From Candidatus Omnitrophota bacterium (GTDB lineage Bacteria; Omnitrophota; Gorgyraeia; Zapsychrales; Fredricksoniimonadaceae): a DNA stretch of 52,970 bases. Positions 41,539 to 50,447 of the stretch are shown here, in pieces. The notes under the pieces are model-generated. The model made no database searches. It was not told the origin of the DNA and was given only the letters and a program-made list of their open reading frames with translations. The DNA lies in NCBI GenBank assembly GCA_903959815.1, contig CAJBYM010000054.1:1-52970 (forward strand), given 5' to 3'. Each line of letters begins with the position of its first letter. Within the stretch, counting starts at the first letter, position 1. Position numbers and translations under genes: made by a program.

Positions 41539-42888
41539 ATGTTCTCTAAGATCCTCATCGCTAATCGCGGAGAGATCGCCCTTCGCATCATCCGGGCTTG
41601 CAAAGAGCTTGGGATATCGACGGTGGCGGTTTATTCCGAAGCTGATCGTGATTCATTGCATGTCCGTTTTGCGGATGAAGCAGTGTGTATTGGGAAAGCC
41701 ACCAGCGCGGAAAGTTATCTTAATATTCCTGCCATTATTTCTGCAGCCGAGATCACGGATGTTGAAGCTATTCATCCTGGATATGGCTTCCTGTCTGAGA
41801 ATGCGCACTTTGCCGAGATCTGCGAATCCTGCAAGATTCAGTTCATTGGCCCGACACCCGAGACGATCCGTATGATGGGTGACAAGATCACGGCCAAGGA
41901 AACGGCGCGTAAGGCCGGTGTTCCGTTGACGCCCGGTGGTAAGGGTATTATCAAGAGCCCCGAAGAGGCGCTGGCTGTTGCCAAGCAGATCAAGTATCCT
42001 GTGATCATCAAGGCCACAGCCGGGGGCGGCGGCAAGGGCATGCGTATTTGTCATAATGATGTGACGCTTGTTAATTCTTTGAAGATGGCCCAGGCTGAAG
42101 CCGAAGCGAATTTCAAGAATCCCAATGTTTATATCGAACGTTATGTGAATGACCCGCGCCATGTGGAATTTCAGATCCTCGCGGATTATCACGGCAATAT
42201 CATTCATCTGGGCGAGCGTGATTGTTCCGTGCAGCGTCGGCATCAGAAGCTTATAGAAGAGTCTCCTTCGCCGGCTTTAAGCGAAAAACTCCGCCGGAAA
42301 ATGGGAGAGGCTGCGGTCAAGTGTGCCAAGGCAGCCAATTACCGTGGGGTGGGAACAGTTGAATTTCTCTTGGATAAGGGTGAGGAATTCTTTTTCATGG
42401 AGATGAATACCCGCATCCAGGTCGAACATCCCGTGACAGAGATGGTGACGGGGTTGGACCTTATTAAGGAACAGATCAAGGCAGCCTGCGGTATCAAGCT
42501 TAAGATCAAGCAGGAGGATGTCAGGCTTCAGGGGCATGCGATCGAATGCCGTATCAATGCCGAAGATCCGGACAATAATTTCATTCCTTGTCCCGGTAAG
42601 ATCGAACAGTTGAATATCCCGGGTGGCCCGGGAGTTCGTGTGGATACGCATATTTATTCCGGTTACAAGATCAGCCCTTACTACGATTCCATGATCGCGA
42701 AGCTTATTGTTTATGGCTCAAATCGTGCGGAAGCGATCCGTATCATGCGCCGCGCCTTGGATGAATTCTATATTTCACCGATTAAAACAACCGTTCCGCT
42801 GCAGATGCAGATCATGAATGACCCGGCGTTCGTCCGGGGAGATATCTCAACACACTTTCTTGAAAAGATGGCTAAGAAAGAGAATTAA
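41539..42888 (+). CDS. accC: Biotin carboxylase
   Basis: [53 protein letters not shown]. Confidence 0.98.
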   Translation: MFSKILIANRGEIALRIIRACKELGISTVAVYSEADRDSLHVRFADEAVCIGKATSAESYLNIPAIISAAEITDVEAIHPGYGFLSENAHFAEICESCKIQFIGPTPETIRMMGDKITAKETARKAGVPLTPGGKGIIKSPEEALAVAKQIKYPVIIKATAGGGGKGMRICHNDVTLVNSLKMAQAEAEANFKNPNVYIERYVNDPRHVEFQILADYHGNIIHLGERDCSVQRRHQKLIEESPSPALSEKLRRKMGEAAVKCAKAANYRGVGTVEFLLDKGEEFFFMEMNTRIQVEHPVTEMVTGLDLIKEQIKAACGIKLKIKQEDVRLQGHAIECRINAEDPDNNFIPCPGKIEQLNIPGGPGVRVDTHIYSGYKISPYYDSMIAKLIVYGSNRAEAIRIMRRALDEFYISPIKTTVPLQMQIMNDPAFVRGDISTHFLEKMAKKEN

Positions 42889-42898
42889 CGGAGGGCCT

Positions 42899-43249
42899 GT
42901 GAGACCAGAGGATAAAGTTAATCTTGGGATCATCCAGGTGCATAAACGTGTCATTGCGGATATGTGTACGGCCGCGATTGCAGAAGTTGAAGGTGTTTCC
43001 ATGGCTCGTAATGCGGCCTTGGAGGACATTTGTGGTTTTGCAGGTGTACGGAAGAATTCTGCGGTCGACGTACGCATGGATCCGAATGGTCAGGTAAGTG
43101 TTGTGGTCAAGGTTGTGATCCGTTATGGCCTTAATCTGGCGGATGTTTCTCGTCGAATTCAGGATGTTGTGATGACCGCAGTAGAGAAGATGGCGGACAT
43201 TAATCTTAAAGATGTTGATGTCAGTATTCAGGGCATTGAAAGGGGATAG
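42899..43249 (+). CDS. Asp23/Gls24 (YqhY-like) family protein, GTG start
   Basis: GIIQVHKRVIADMCTAAIAEVEGV...GLNLADVSRRIQDVVMTAVEKMADINLKDVDVSIQGI; GGAGG before GTG 42899. Confidence 0.9.
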   Translation: MRPEDKVNLGIIQVHKRVIADMCTAAIAEVEGVSMARNAALEDICGFAGVRKNSAVDVRMDPNGQVSVVVKVVIRYGLNLADVSRRIQDVVMTAVEKMADINLKDVDVSIQGIERG

Positions 43250-43253
43250 ATTT

Positions 43254-43862
43254 ATGCGTTTGTTTATCCGGTTGGCGATCTTCTTTTATGTGTTTGTGCT
43301 TTCTCTCGTCGGGTTTACAGCGCTTTTGGTTCTCGCCCATTGTGTCGATTATGTGGCCTACCTTAATTTTCTGCAGTTCATTTATCAAGACGGCAATGCG
43401 AGCACCTTGGCGGCTGTTATCATCGCAGCAACTTTGCTGATTAGTCTGGTTTTTGCACGGGTCATTTATGGCCGTCAGGAGCAGGAACGGTTGATCCATT
43501 TTGATAATGCACTTGGCCGTGTCACCATTTCTATTTCTGCCATTGAGGATCTGATCCGTCGTTTGGTGATCCATACGCCGCAGATCAAAGAGATCCGTCC
43601 TAACATTGTTTCTGTCAAAAAAGGGCTGGATATTGAGATCCGTTTGGTCTTGCGTTCAGATGTGAATATTCCTGAAATGACGGCGGATCTGCAGGATATT
43701 ATCAAGCGCAAGGTCCAGGATGTGATCGGCTCTGAAGAGACCATTAAGATCCGGGTCCATGTTATCAAGATCGTATCGGAAAGTTTTACCGATGGTAAAG
43801 GGCGTGGCAATGAGGATCAGGGCGGTGTGAGCCCGGTCCCGTTCCACGGGTATAGAGCATAA
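43254..43862 (+). CDS. AmaP-like alkaline-shock membrane anchor protein
   Basis: Two N-terminal TM helices then VTISISAIEDLIRRLV...VKKGLDIEIRLVLRSDVNIPEMTADLQDIIKRKVQDVIG; immediately follows asp23-like gene. Confidence 0.85.
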   Translation: MRLFIRLAIFFYVFVLSLVGFTALLVLAHCVDYVAYLNFLQFIYQDGNASTLAAVIIAATLLISLVFARVIYGRQEQERLIHFDNALGRVTISISAIEDLIRRLVIHTPQIKEIRPNIVSVKKGLDIEIRLVLRSDVNIPEMTADLQDIIKRKVQDVIGSEETIKIRVHVIKIVSESFTDGKGRGNEDQGGVSPVPFHGYRA

Positions 43863-43863
43863 T

Positions 43864-44883
43864 ATGAAAAAAATAGGCATCCTTACCGGTGGCGCTGATT
43901 GTCCTGGCTTGAACGCCGTGATTCGAGCTGTTGTTTACAAGGGCATGCAGGAAGGTTATGTCATCACAGGTATCAAGAATGGATGGCAGGGGCTGATCGA
44001 TAATGATACGCGCGTTCTGGATACGCGCGCGGTTTCAGGTATTTTGGACCGTGGCGGCACGATTCTGGGCACAAGCCGTATTGATCCCATGGAGAATCCG
44101 GAGAGCGTGGAAAAGATCCGTGAAAATTATAAACGTAATGGCATGGACGCTGTCATTGCCGTTGGCGGTGAAGTGACCCTGGGCATTGCCATGCAATTGC
44201 AAAAACAAGGGGTTATCAAAGTTGTCGGGATCCCCAAGTCGATCGATAATGCACTTTCAGGAACAGATTATGCGTTTGGCTTTGATACGGCAGTGCAGAT
44301 TGCGACCGAGCAGATCGATCGTTTGCATACGACGGCCGAAAGTCATCATCGCATCATGGTCATTGAGGTCATGGGCCAGTTCACGGGATGGATCGCGGTA
44401 GAAGCAGGTTTGGCCGGTGGTGCTGATGTGATCCTGATCCCTGAGATGAAGGTGGATATGGCCAAAGTATGTGAGGCTATTCGCAATCGTCATCGCCGTG
44501 GCAAATCATTTTCTATTGTTGTGATCGCCGAAGGGACTGAGATTGATGCTTTGGGTGTGATCCCTGAAGGCTCGGAAAAGCGGCGTTTTGGCAGTGTAGG
44601 TGAGCGTCTGGCCAAGATGATCGAAGATGCCACAGGATACGAGACCCGTGTGAGTGTTTTGGGTTATATTCAGCGCGGTGGTTCTCCGACGGCGTTCGAC
44701 CGTATTTTAGGCACACGCTTTGGTGTTAAATCGGTTGAGCTTGTTAAAGAGGGCAAATTCGGACACATGGTCAGTTATCAGAATAATAAGATCCGTTCTG
44801 TGGATATGGAAGGTCCTGTGACTGTGCGCAAGCATGTGGATGCAGACCTTTTTCAGATCGCTAAAGTCTTTTGCGCGGAATAG
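43864..44883 (+). CDS. 6-phosphofructokinase family (group III-like) with altered active-site motifs
   Basis: KKIGILTGGADCPGLNAVIRAVV, GGTILGTSR, YAFGFDTAVQIATEQIDRLHTTAESHHR, GYIQRGGSPTAFDR. Confidence 0.9.
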   Translation: MKKIGILTGGADCPGLNAVIRAVVYKGMQEGYVITGIKNGWQGLIDNDTRVLDTRAVSGILDRGGTILGTSRIDPMENPESVEKIRENYKRNGMDAVIAVGGEVTLGIAMQLQKQGVIKVVGIPKSIDNALSGTDYAFGFDTAVQIATEQIDRLHTTAESHHRIMVIEVMGQFTGWIAVEAGLAGGADVILIPEMKVDMAKVCEAIRNRHRRGKSFSIVVIAEGTEIDALGVIPEGSEKRRFGSVGERLAKMIEDATGYETRVSVLGYIQRGGSPTAFDRILGTRFGVKSVELVKEGKFGHMVSYQNNKIRSVDMEGPVTVRKHVDADLFQIAKVFCAE

Positions 44884-44890
44884 AGCCCTC

Positions 44891-45460
44891 ATGAAAACGA
44901 CCTTTCGTTCGATTATTCAGAATTCCATTGCGGTTAAGCAAGAGGCTCTTGAGAAGAACATTGATGCTATGGAAAAGACGGCAAAGGCATGTATCGGCTG
45001 TCTTAAAAGTGGCGGCACGCTGTTCTTTTTTGGGAACGGTGGTTCAGCTGCGGATAGTCAGCATGTAGCGGCAGAATTTATCGGACGTTTTCAAAAAGAA
45101 CGACGGGCTCTTGCCGCGATCGCATTAACGACCGATACGTCCATCTTGACGTCTTTGGCGAACGACTATCATTACGATATTGTTTTCTCGCGTCAGCTTG
45201 AAGCCCTGGGTAAAAAGGGAGACGTTGCTGTTGGTATTTCCACCAGCGGCAGATCCAAGAATGTGATCAAGGCGTTTGAAACAGCCAAATCTCAAGGTAT
45301 GATCACGGTTGCATTCACCGGAGGTGATGGCGGCCCGGTTGCCGCTATGGCTGACATCCGTATCATTGTGCCATCTCAAGTGACAGCCCGTATCCAGGAA
45401 TCCCACAGCACTTTCTTCCACGCCATTTGTGAAGTGGTGGAGAACGCATTCCTTCAATAA
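44891..45460 (+). CDS. gmhA: Phosphoheptose isomerase (SIS domain)
   Basis: LFFFGNGGSAADSQHVAAEFIGRF, GDVAVGISTSGRSKNVIKA, QESHSTFFHAICEVVE. Confidence 0.93.
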   Translation: MKTTFRSIIQNSIAVKQEALEKNIDAMEKTAKACIGCLKSGGTLFFFGNGGSAADSQHVAAEFIGRFQKERRALAAIALTTDTSILTSLANDYHYDIVFSRQLEALGKKGDVAVGISTSGRSKNVIKAFETAKSQGMITVAFTGGDGGPVAAMADIRIIVPSQVTARIQESHSTFFHAICEVVENAFLQ

Positions 45461-45482
45461 TCTTCATGGGCATGGACGGCTT

Positions 45483-45977
45483 ATGACAACACGTTCTAAA
45501 GTTATAAAACTTCCTTTATTGCAAAAGAAATTGGCGTTGCTCCGCCGTCAGAAGCGTGTGATTGCGTTTACCAATGGTTGTTTTGATATTTTGCATTATG
45601 GTCATGTGAGTTATCTTGAGTCGGCGAAGAAAAAGGATCGGATCCTGATCGTAGGTATGAATACGGATGCATCGGTTCGCAGCCTTAACAAAGGCACCGA
45701 TCGCCCGATCGTGCCGCAGGCTCAGCGTGCGGCGGTGCTCGCCGGATTGGCCTGTGTGGATTTTGTTGTACTTTTCAATGAACCGACTCCCATGAAGCTC
45801 ATTGCGGCGGTTAAGCCGGATGTTCTTATTAAAGGTGCGGATTGGAAGGGCAAGCAGGTCGCAGGAGCTGATGGTGTTAAAGCCAGGGGCGGTCGGGTTG
45901 AATTCATTACGTATATTGACCGCCTTTCAACGACCAATATTATTGAAAAGATCCGCTCTCAATGTCTCACCCCATGA
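45483..45977 (+). CDS. D-beta-D-heptose 1-phosphate adenylyltransferase domain (RfaE2/HldE C-terminal type)
   Basis: VIAFTNGCFDILHYGHVSYLESAKK, IVGMNTDASVRSLNKGTDRPIVPQAQRAAVLAGL. Confidence 0.9.
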   Translation: MTTRSKVIKLPLLQKKLALLRRQKRVIAFTNGCFDILHYGHVSYLESAKKKDRILIVGMNTDASVRSLNKGTDRPIVPQAQRAAVLAGLACVDFVVLFNEPTPMKLIAAVKPDVLIKGADWKGKQVAGADGVKARGGRVEFITYIDRLSTTNIIEKIRSQCLTP

Positions 45978-46381
45978 TACGTTCCCAGATCCATCGTGTT
46001 GTCGATGCCAATTATAACCGTGCTAAGGAAGGTTTGCGGGTTTGCGAAGATGTCTGCCGTTTTGTGGGGGATGACCCAAAGGCCACAGCTTGTTTTAAAA
46101 AAGTGCGGCATGACCTGACCCTTGCGGTTGCCATCTTTGGTTTAAAAGACATTGTGGCTTCGCGCAATATCGCGCGCGATGTGGGCCGTAAGACCATTGC
46201 GGCAGAGTCACGCCGCAGCAATATTGGAGACATTTTCTACGCTAATGCCCAGCGTGTTAAAGAGTCTTTAAGGGTTCTTGAAGAATTTGCCAAGCTTAAG
46301 GATGCAGGTGCGGCAGCGGACCTTAAAAAATTACGTTATACCGTCTATGACATTGAGAAAAACGCGCTTAAACGCATGTAA
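45962..46381 (+). CDS. thiD2: ThiD2-family protein (ThiE N-terminal-associated domain, alternative HMP-P kinase)
   Basis: RVVDANYNRAKEGLRVCEDVCRFV...ARDVGR...ANAQRVKESLRVLEEFAKL; adjacent to thiE. Confidence 0.82.
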   Translation: MSHPMIRSQIHRVVDANYNRAKEGLRVCEDVCRFVGDDPKATACFKKVRHDLTLAVAIFGLKDIVASRNIARDVGRKTIAAESRRSNIGDIFYANAQRVKESLRVLEEFAKLKDAGAAADLKKLRYTVYDIEKNALKRM

Positions 46382-46994
46382 GCTTTACCTGATCTTAGAC
46401 ACGCAAGTATGTGACTATAAAAGACTTTGGTCTGTGCTTGAAAGTGGGGTCAACAACGGAGTTGACATTGTACAACTTCGTGATAAATTGGGAACAGTTC
46501 AAAAGGCGCATGCATTTATTACACGCGCCCAACGTTATTTGAAAGACCGGGTTCCTTTCATTGTCAATGATCGCGCTGACCTTGCCTGCATCGCGGGTGT
46601 GTCAGGTGTTCATGTGGGTCAGGATGATCTTTCTGTGGCGGCCGTACGTCAAATATGTGGCCGTTCTGTGCTGGTAGGTAGGTCGTGCCAGACACTGGCG
46701 CATTTTCGTGCTGCTGAAAATGAAGGGGCTGATTACGTGGGCTTTGGTTCGGTGTTTCAGACACAAACAAAACCGGACCGATCGCCGATGGATCTGGATG
46801 TTCTGGGCAAGGTTGCTCTTCAGGCGGCGCGTGCCAAGATTCCTTTGTTTGCCATTGGCGGTATCACGCGCGGGAATATGGCGCGTGTGCGTGCATGTGG
46901 TGTTACGCGGGTTGCAGTTTGCCGCGAGATCCTTTTGGCACAGGATCCGGCGCGCACGACGAGAGAACTTAAAACGTTATTGATCTTAAACTAA
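46347..46994 (+). CDS. thiE: Thiamine-phosphate synthase
   Basis: LYLILDTQVC, VDIVQLRDK, PFIVNDRADLA, GVHVGQDDL, DYVGFGSVFQTQTKPDRSP, FAIGGI. Confidence 0.93.
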   Translation: MTLRKTRLNACKLYLILDTQVCDYKRLWSVLESGVNNGVDIVQLRDKLGTVQKAHAFITRAQRYLKDRVPFIVNDRADLACIAGVSGVHVGQDDLSVAAVRQICGRSVLVGRSCQTLAHFRAAENEGADYVGFGSVFQTQTKPDRSPMDLDVLGKVALQAARAKIPLFAIGGITRGNMARVRACGVTRVAVCREILLAQDPARTTRELKTLLILN

Positions 46995-47001
46995 ATATTT
47001 T

Positions 47002-47075
47002 GCGAGAGTAATTCAGTGGTAGAATTTCAGCTTCCCAAGCTGACTACGCGGGTTCGATCCCCGTCTCTCGCTCCA
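47002..47075 (+). tRNA. tRNA-Gly(CCC)
   Basis: Acceptor GCGAGAG/CTCTCGC, anticodon stem TCAGC/GCTGA with loop TTCCCAA, T-arm GGGTTCGATCCCC, encoded CCA. Confidence 0.93.
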
Positions 47076-47084
47076 AAGTTTTGC

Positions 47085-47783
47085 ATGATTTTATATATTA
47101 AAAAAATTTTATATTATGGTGTTTGTGCGGGGGCTGTCTGTGCCCTGACAGGCTGCGCGACGGTGCATAAATCGTCGGCACCTTTAACGCCTTCTCCGTC
47201 GTTGGCAGTAAAGCCCGTCGAGAAAACTGGTGTTCAGCATAAAGTCCATAAAGGCGAAACGCTTTGGCGCATCGCCAAGACATATCAAGTCTCCGTCGAC
47301 GACATCATCCGTTCCAATGGCATTCCCAATGCCGCATCCATCGAAGAGAATCAGCTTATTTTTATACCTGGCGCCGTAAGCGTGAAGGATGTCGTTGTTC
47401 TTTCCTCGACGGATAAAGACCTGGATTATCTTTGGCCTGTTAAAGGAAAGATCATTGCCTATTTTCAAGATCGTAAAGGTGCCAGTGTAAATGCCGGCAT
47501 TGATATCAAGGCCGTCGAGGGTGAAGTGGTCAGAGCTTCTCGTGATGGCCGTGTGGTTTTTGCCGATCATCTGGCGGGGTATGGGCAAGTGCTCATTTTG
47601 GACCATGGCGACGGGTTTTTAACCGTTTATGGGCACAATGAGCGGTTGATGGTGCCTCTGGGAGAAAATGTTTTGCAGGGCCAGAAGATCACACAGGTCG
47701 CCCGTGAAGGAAATTTGGCGTATTTGCATTTTGAAGTGCGTAAGGGTGACAGGCCGTCGAATCCTTTGCACTATTTGCCTTGA
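47085..47783 (+). CDS. NlpD-like lipoprotein: LysM plus degenerate M23/LytM domain
   Basis: Lipobox-like LTGC, LysM HKVHKGETLWRIAKTYQVSVDDIIRSN, LytM GIDIKAVEGEVVRASRDGRVVFADHLAGYGQVLILDHGDG. Confidence 0.88.
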   Translation: MILYIKKILYYGVCAGAVCALTGCATVHKSSAPLTPSPSLAVKPVEKTGVQHKVHKGETLWRIAKTYQVSVDDIIRSNGIPNAASIEENQLIFIPGAVSVKDVVVLSSTDKDLDYLWPVKGKIIAYFQDRKGASVNAGIDIKAVEGEVVRASRDGRVVFADHLAGYGQVLILDHGDGFLTVYGHNERLMVPLGENVLQGQKITQVAREGNLAYLHFEVRKGDRPSNPLHYLP

Positions 47784-47842
47784 AGAGCAACATGGGTTTT
47801 TGAGAATAAACACACGACCCCCTTTGTGGGGGCAAGGGCTGT

Positions 47843-49462
47843 ATGGATTATTTTTCCGGCAGGAAAGACATTTTGACCCTCATTCGCAAGCGCGTGAGCG
47901 ACTTGAAGGAAGGTTATCGGCAGAATCTTGCTTTCATTGGCAGCCGGCATATTGGTAAAAGTTCGATCCTTCTTAAATTCCTCAATGATCTCGATGACAA
48001 TGCTGTTATTCCCATCTATTTGAATCTCGAAAGTCGCGACCTCCATTATTTTATTTCGAAGGTGACGCGCACTATTCTTTATCAATATGCCAAGAGCAAG
48101 GGATTGCCCCTGCAGGATAAATTGTCACTTTTGTCCCAGATTGTGCATCCAACTATTCCGCTGACGGCAGATGCGGCACTTGAAGCCGCATCGCTTCTTG
48201 AAAGAGGCAAGTTAACCGACGCTTATGAAGCTGTGCTCCGTTTACCAGATGTGCTTAACAGGGAGTCAGGCCTTGCGTGTGTTTTCATTCTTGATGAATT
48301 CCATCAGCTTGATGATTTTGGCGTGGACGAGCCTTTCAAGTCGCTCGCTGACAGCATTACGACGCAAAAGAGCTGTTTGTTTATTATTACAAGTTCTTAT
48401 GAGGAGCAGGCCAAGAAGATCCTTGCTGAGCGCTTGACCCTGCTGTTCGGAAATTTTGAAATTGTAACTGTTCAGCCGTTCGATCTCAAGGCCAGTCAGT
48501 ATTTCATTGAATGCCGGATGCAGGAGGTTCGTATCGGTCTGTCATTGCGTAATTTTCTTGCAGATTTTACCGGGGGGCGGCCGCTTTACCTTGATATCCT
48601 TTTACAGGAATTGATCAATCTTAGCGCTATTTATAAACAGCAGGAAGTTTATGCCCCTCTTGTTGTTCAGTCGGTAGAGAATCTTATTTTTAGCCGTTGG
48701 GGGGCCTTGAGCCGGTATTTTGAACTGATTGTGGATCGTTTATGCGCCGGCCGTGCCAATCGCATGGTCATGGATATACTTTTTGCATTGGCTAATGGTA
48801 CGCATAAAGTCAAGGACATCGTGGAGCTTTTGGGGGCTAAACAAGGTCAGGTCACGCAGAAGCTGGCTTATCTTGTTGAGCAGGATGTTGTTGAGAAGAA
48901 CGGGACTTATTTTTATATCAAAGATAAACTTTTGCGTTATTGGGTCAAATATGTGTTCCAGCGCCGCATTAAGGCGGTGGACATGGAGCCGGGGCGTTCG
49001 TATAAAGAATTTAAAGATGAAGTCACCCGTGCGATCAATGAATTTCAGGTTACATCCCGTAAAGATCTTTCCACGCGCGTGACCGAGCTTGTCCGTTGTT
49101 TTGAGAATGAGCTTTTGAGTTTGAGGGGACACCTTTATAAGTTACCGACTTTTACAGAGATCAAGCCGCTAAAGATCAAAAGCCGTGGCGGGAATTATTT
49201 TGATGTGCTTGAGGCCCAGTCTGAGGAAGGTATTTGGCTCTTGGTGCTGAGAAAAGATCCGGTCGCAGAATGTGACATTAATGCCGTGGCTGAAGAGGCG
49301 CGGAAGATGGGGGTTCGTCCTCGTCGCTGTGTGATCGTTTCTTTGTCCGAGCTTGATGATGCGGCGAAACTTCGGGCTCTGGAAGAGCGCATGTGGATCT
49401 GGAATGAGCCTGAGCTCAATTCACTCATGAACCTTTATGATAAACCGTATATCGTGCCATGA
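47843..49462 (+). CDS. AAA/STAND-type ATPase (archaeal ATPase-like) with C-terminal uncharacterised domain
   Basis: Walker A FIGSRHIGKSSILLKF, Walker B CVFILDEFHQ, sensor-like LFIITSS, winged-helix-like segment, 539 aa. Confidence 0.8.
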   Translation: MDYFSGRKDILTLIRKRVSDLKEGYRQNLAFIGSRHIGKSSILLKFLNDLDDNAVIPIYLNLESRDLHYFISKVTRTILYQYAKSKGLPLQDKLSLLSQIVHPTIPLTADAALEAASLLERGKLTDAYEAVLRLPDVLNRESGLACVFILDEFHQLDDFGVDEPFKSLADSITTQKSCLFIITSSYEEQAKKILAERLTLLFGNFEIVTVQPFDLKASQYFIECRMQEVRIGLSLRNFLADFTGGRPLYLDILLQELINLSAIYKQQEVYAPLVVQSVENLIFSRWGALSRYFELIVDRLCAGRANRMVMDILFALANGTHKVKDIVELLGAKQGQVTQKLAYLVEQDVVEKNGTYFYIKDKLLRYWVKYVFQRRIKAVDMEPGRSYKEFKDEVTRAINEFQVTSRKDLSTRVTELVRCFENELLSLRGHLYKLPTFTEIKPLKIKSRGGNYFDVLEAQSEEGIWLLVLRKDPVAECDINAVAEEARKMGVRPRRCVIVSLSELDDAAKLRALEERMWIWNEPELNSLMNLYDKPYIVP

Positions 49463-49938
49463 AGATCATTGTGCTTTCAGACACCCACTCCCAGACTTTG
49501 CCCAAGGCGTTGCTTGAAGATCTTAAGACCGCCGATCTGATCATCCATGCCGGAGACATTTCGGATCTGGATGTTTATCATGCCTTGCAAGCCATTAAAG
49601 AAACCCGTGCGGTTTATGGGAACATAGACGGAGCTGATCTGCGGGAGGTTTTGCCGAAACAGCTGGTGTTTGATTGCGAGGGCGTAAAGATCGGACTGGC
49701 CCATGGGGAAGGAAATCCTGACGGGATCATTCCGCGTCTTGTGAAGGTTTTTGAAGGTCAGGGAGTTCAGGTTGTTATTTTTGGGCATTCTCATATGCCG
49801 TATCATGATAAAGTAGGGGAGATCTTCTTTTTTAATCCTGGTAGTCCGACGGATACGATACGTGCCCCTTATCTTTCTTATGGCGTGCTGGATGTGCAAG
49901 GCGGAAAATTTAAAGCCAAGATCGTGAAGTTGAAATGA
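49459..49938 (+). CDS. YfcE/MJ0936-type metallophosphoesterase
   Basis: IVLSDTHSQ, IIHAGDISDLD, VYGNIDGADLR, GLAHGEG, FGHSHMPYHD. Confidence 0.93.
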   Translation: MKIIVLSDTHSQTLPKALLEDLKTADLIIHAGDISDLDVYHALQAIKETRAVYGNIDGADLREVLPKQLVFDCEGVKIGLAHGEGNPDGIIPRLVKVFEGQGVQVVIFGHSHMPYHDKVGEIFFFNPGSPTDTIRAPYLSYGVLDVQGGKFKAKIVKLK

Positions 49939-50447
49939 TGGATATCATGTGGGCTCCGTGGCGGGTGAAATACGTCGAACAGCATGGCAAGAAAAAATGC
50001 AAAGGCTGCGTCTTTTGCGGTATCCTTAAGGAGAACAAGGATAAGAAACATTTTATTTTCTTGCGGACAGTGCATTCTTTTGCTGTTTTGAATATTTATC
50101 CGTTTAATGGCGGACATGCGCTGGTATTGCCGCAACGTCATGTGGATTGCCTGGAGAAATTAAGCCCTTTTGAGCGTTCTGATCTTATGGATGCGCTCAT
50201 TCAGGTCCAGGGCATGATGAAGAAGGCATTTTCACCGCATGCATTTAATGTGGGCATGAATATGGGGCATCTCGCCGGGGCAGGTATTCCCGAACATTTG
50301 CATATTCATATTGTGCCGCGCTGGTCAGGGGATGTGAATTTCATGCCCGCTGTTTTCGGGACCAAGATCATACCGGTCTCGCTGGATAAAACCTACGAAC
50401 GGTTAATGGATGAGAACTCGCGCAGAGATCGAAAAAAACGAAAATAA
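49935..50447 (+). CDS. HIT-family hydrolase/nucleotidyltransferase
   Basis: MWAPWRVKYVEQ, CVFCGIL, GGHALVLPQRHV, EHLHIHIVPRW HIT motif. Confidence 0.93.
   Translation: MMDIMWAPWRVKYVEQHGKKKCKGCVFCGILKENKDKKHFIFLRTVHSFAVLNIYPFNGGHALVLPQRHVDCLEKLSPFERSDLMDALIQVQGMMKKAFSPHAFNVGMNMGHLAGAGIPEHLHIHIVPRWSGDVNFMPAVFGTKIIPVSLDKTYERLMDENSRRDRKKRK

Noticed and set aside
47818-47832. CCCCC-TTTGT-GGGGG hairpin before the ATPase gene
   Set aside because: Only 5 bp and lacks a T-tract; could be a weak terminator or RBS-proximal element but evidence is thin.
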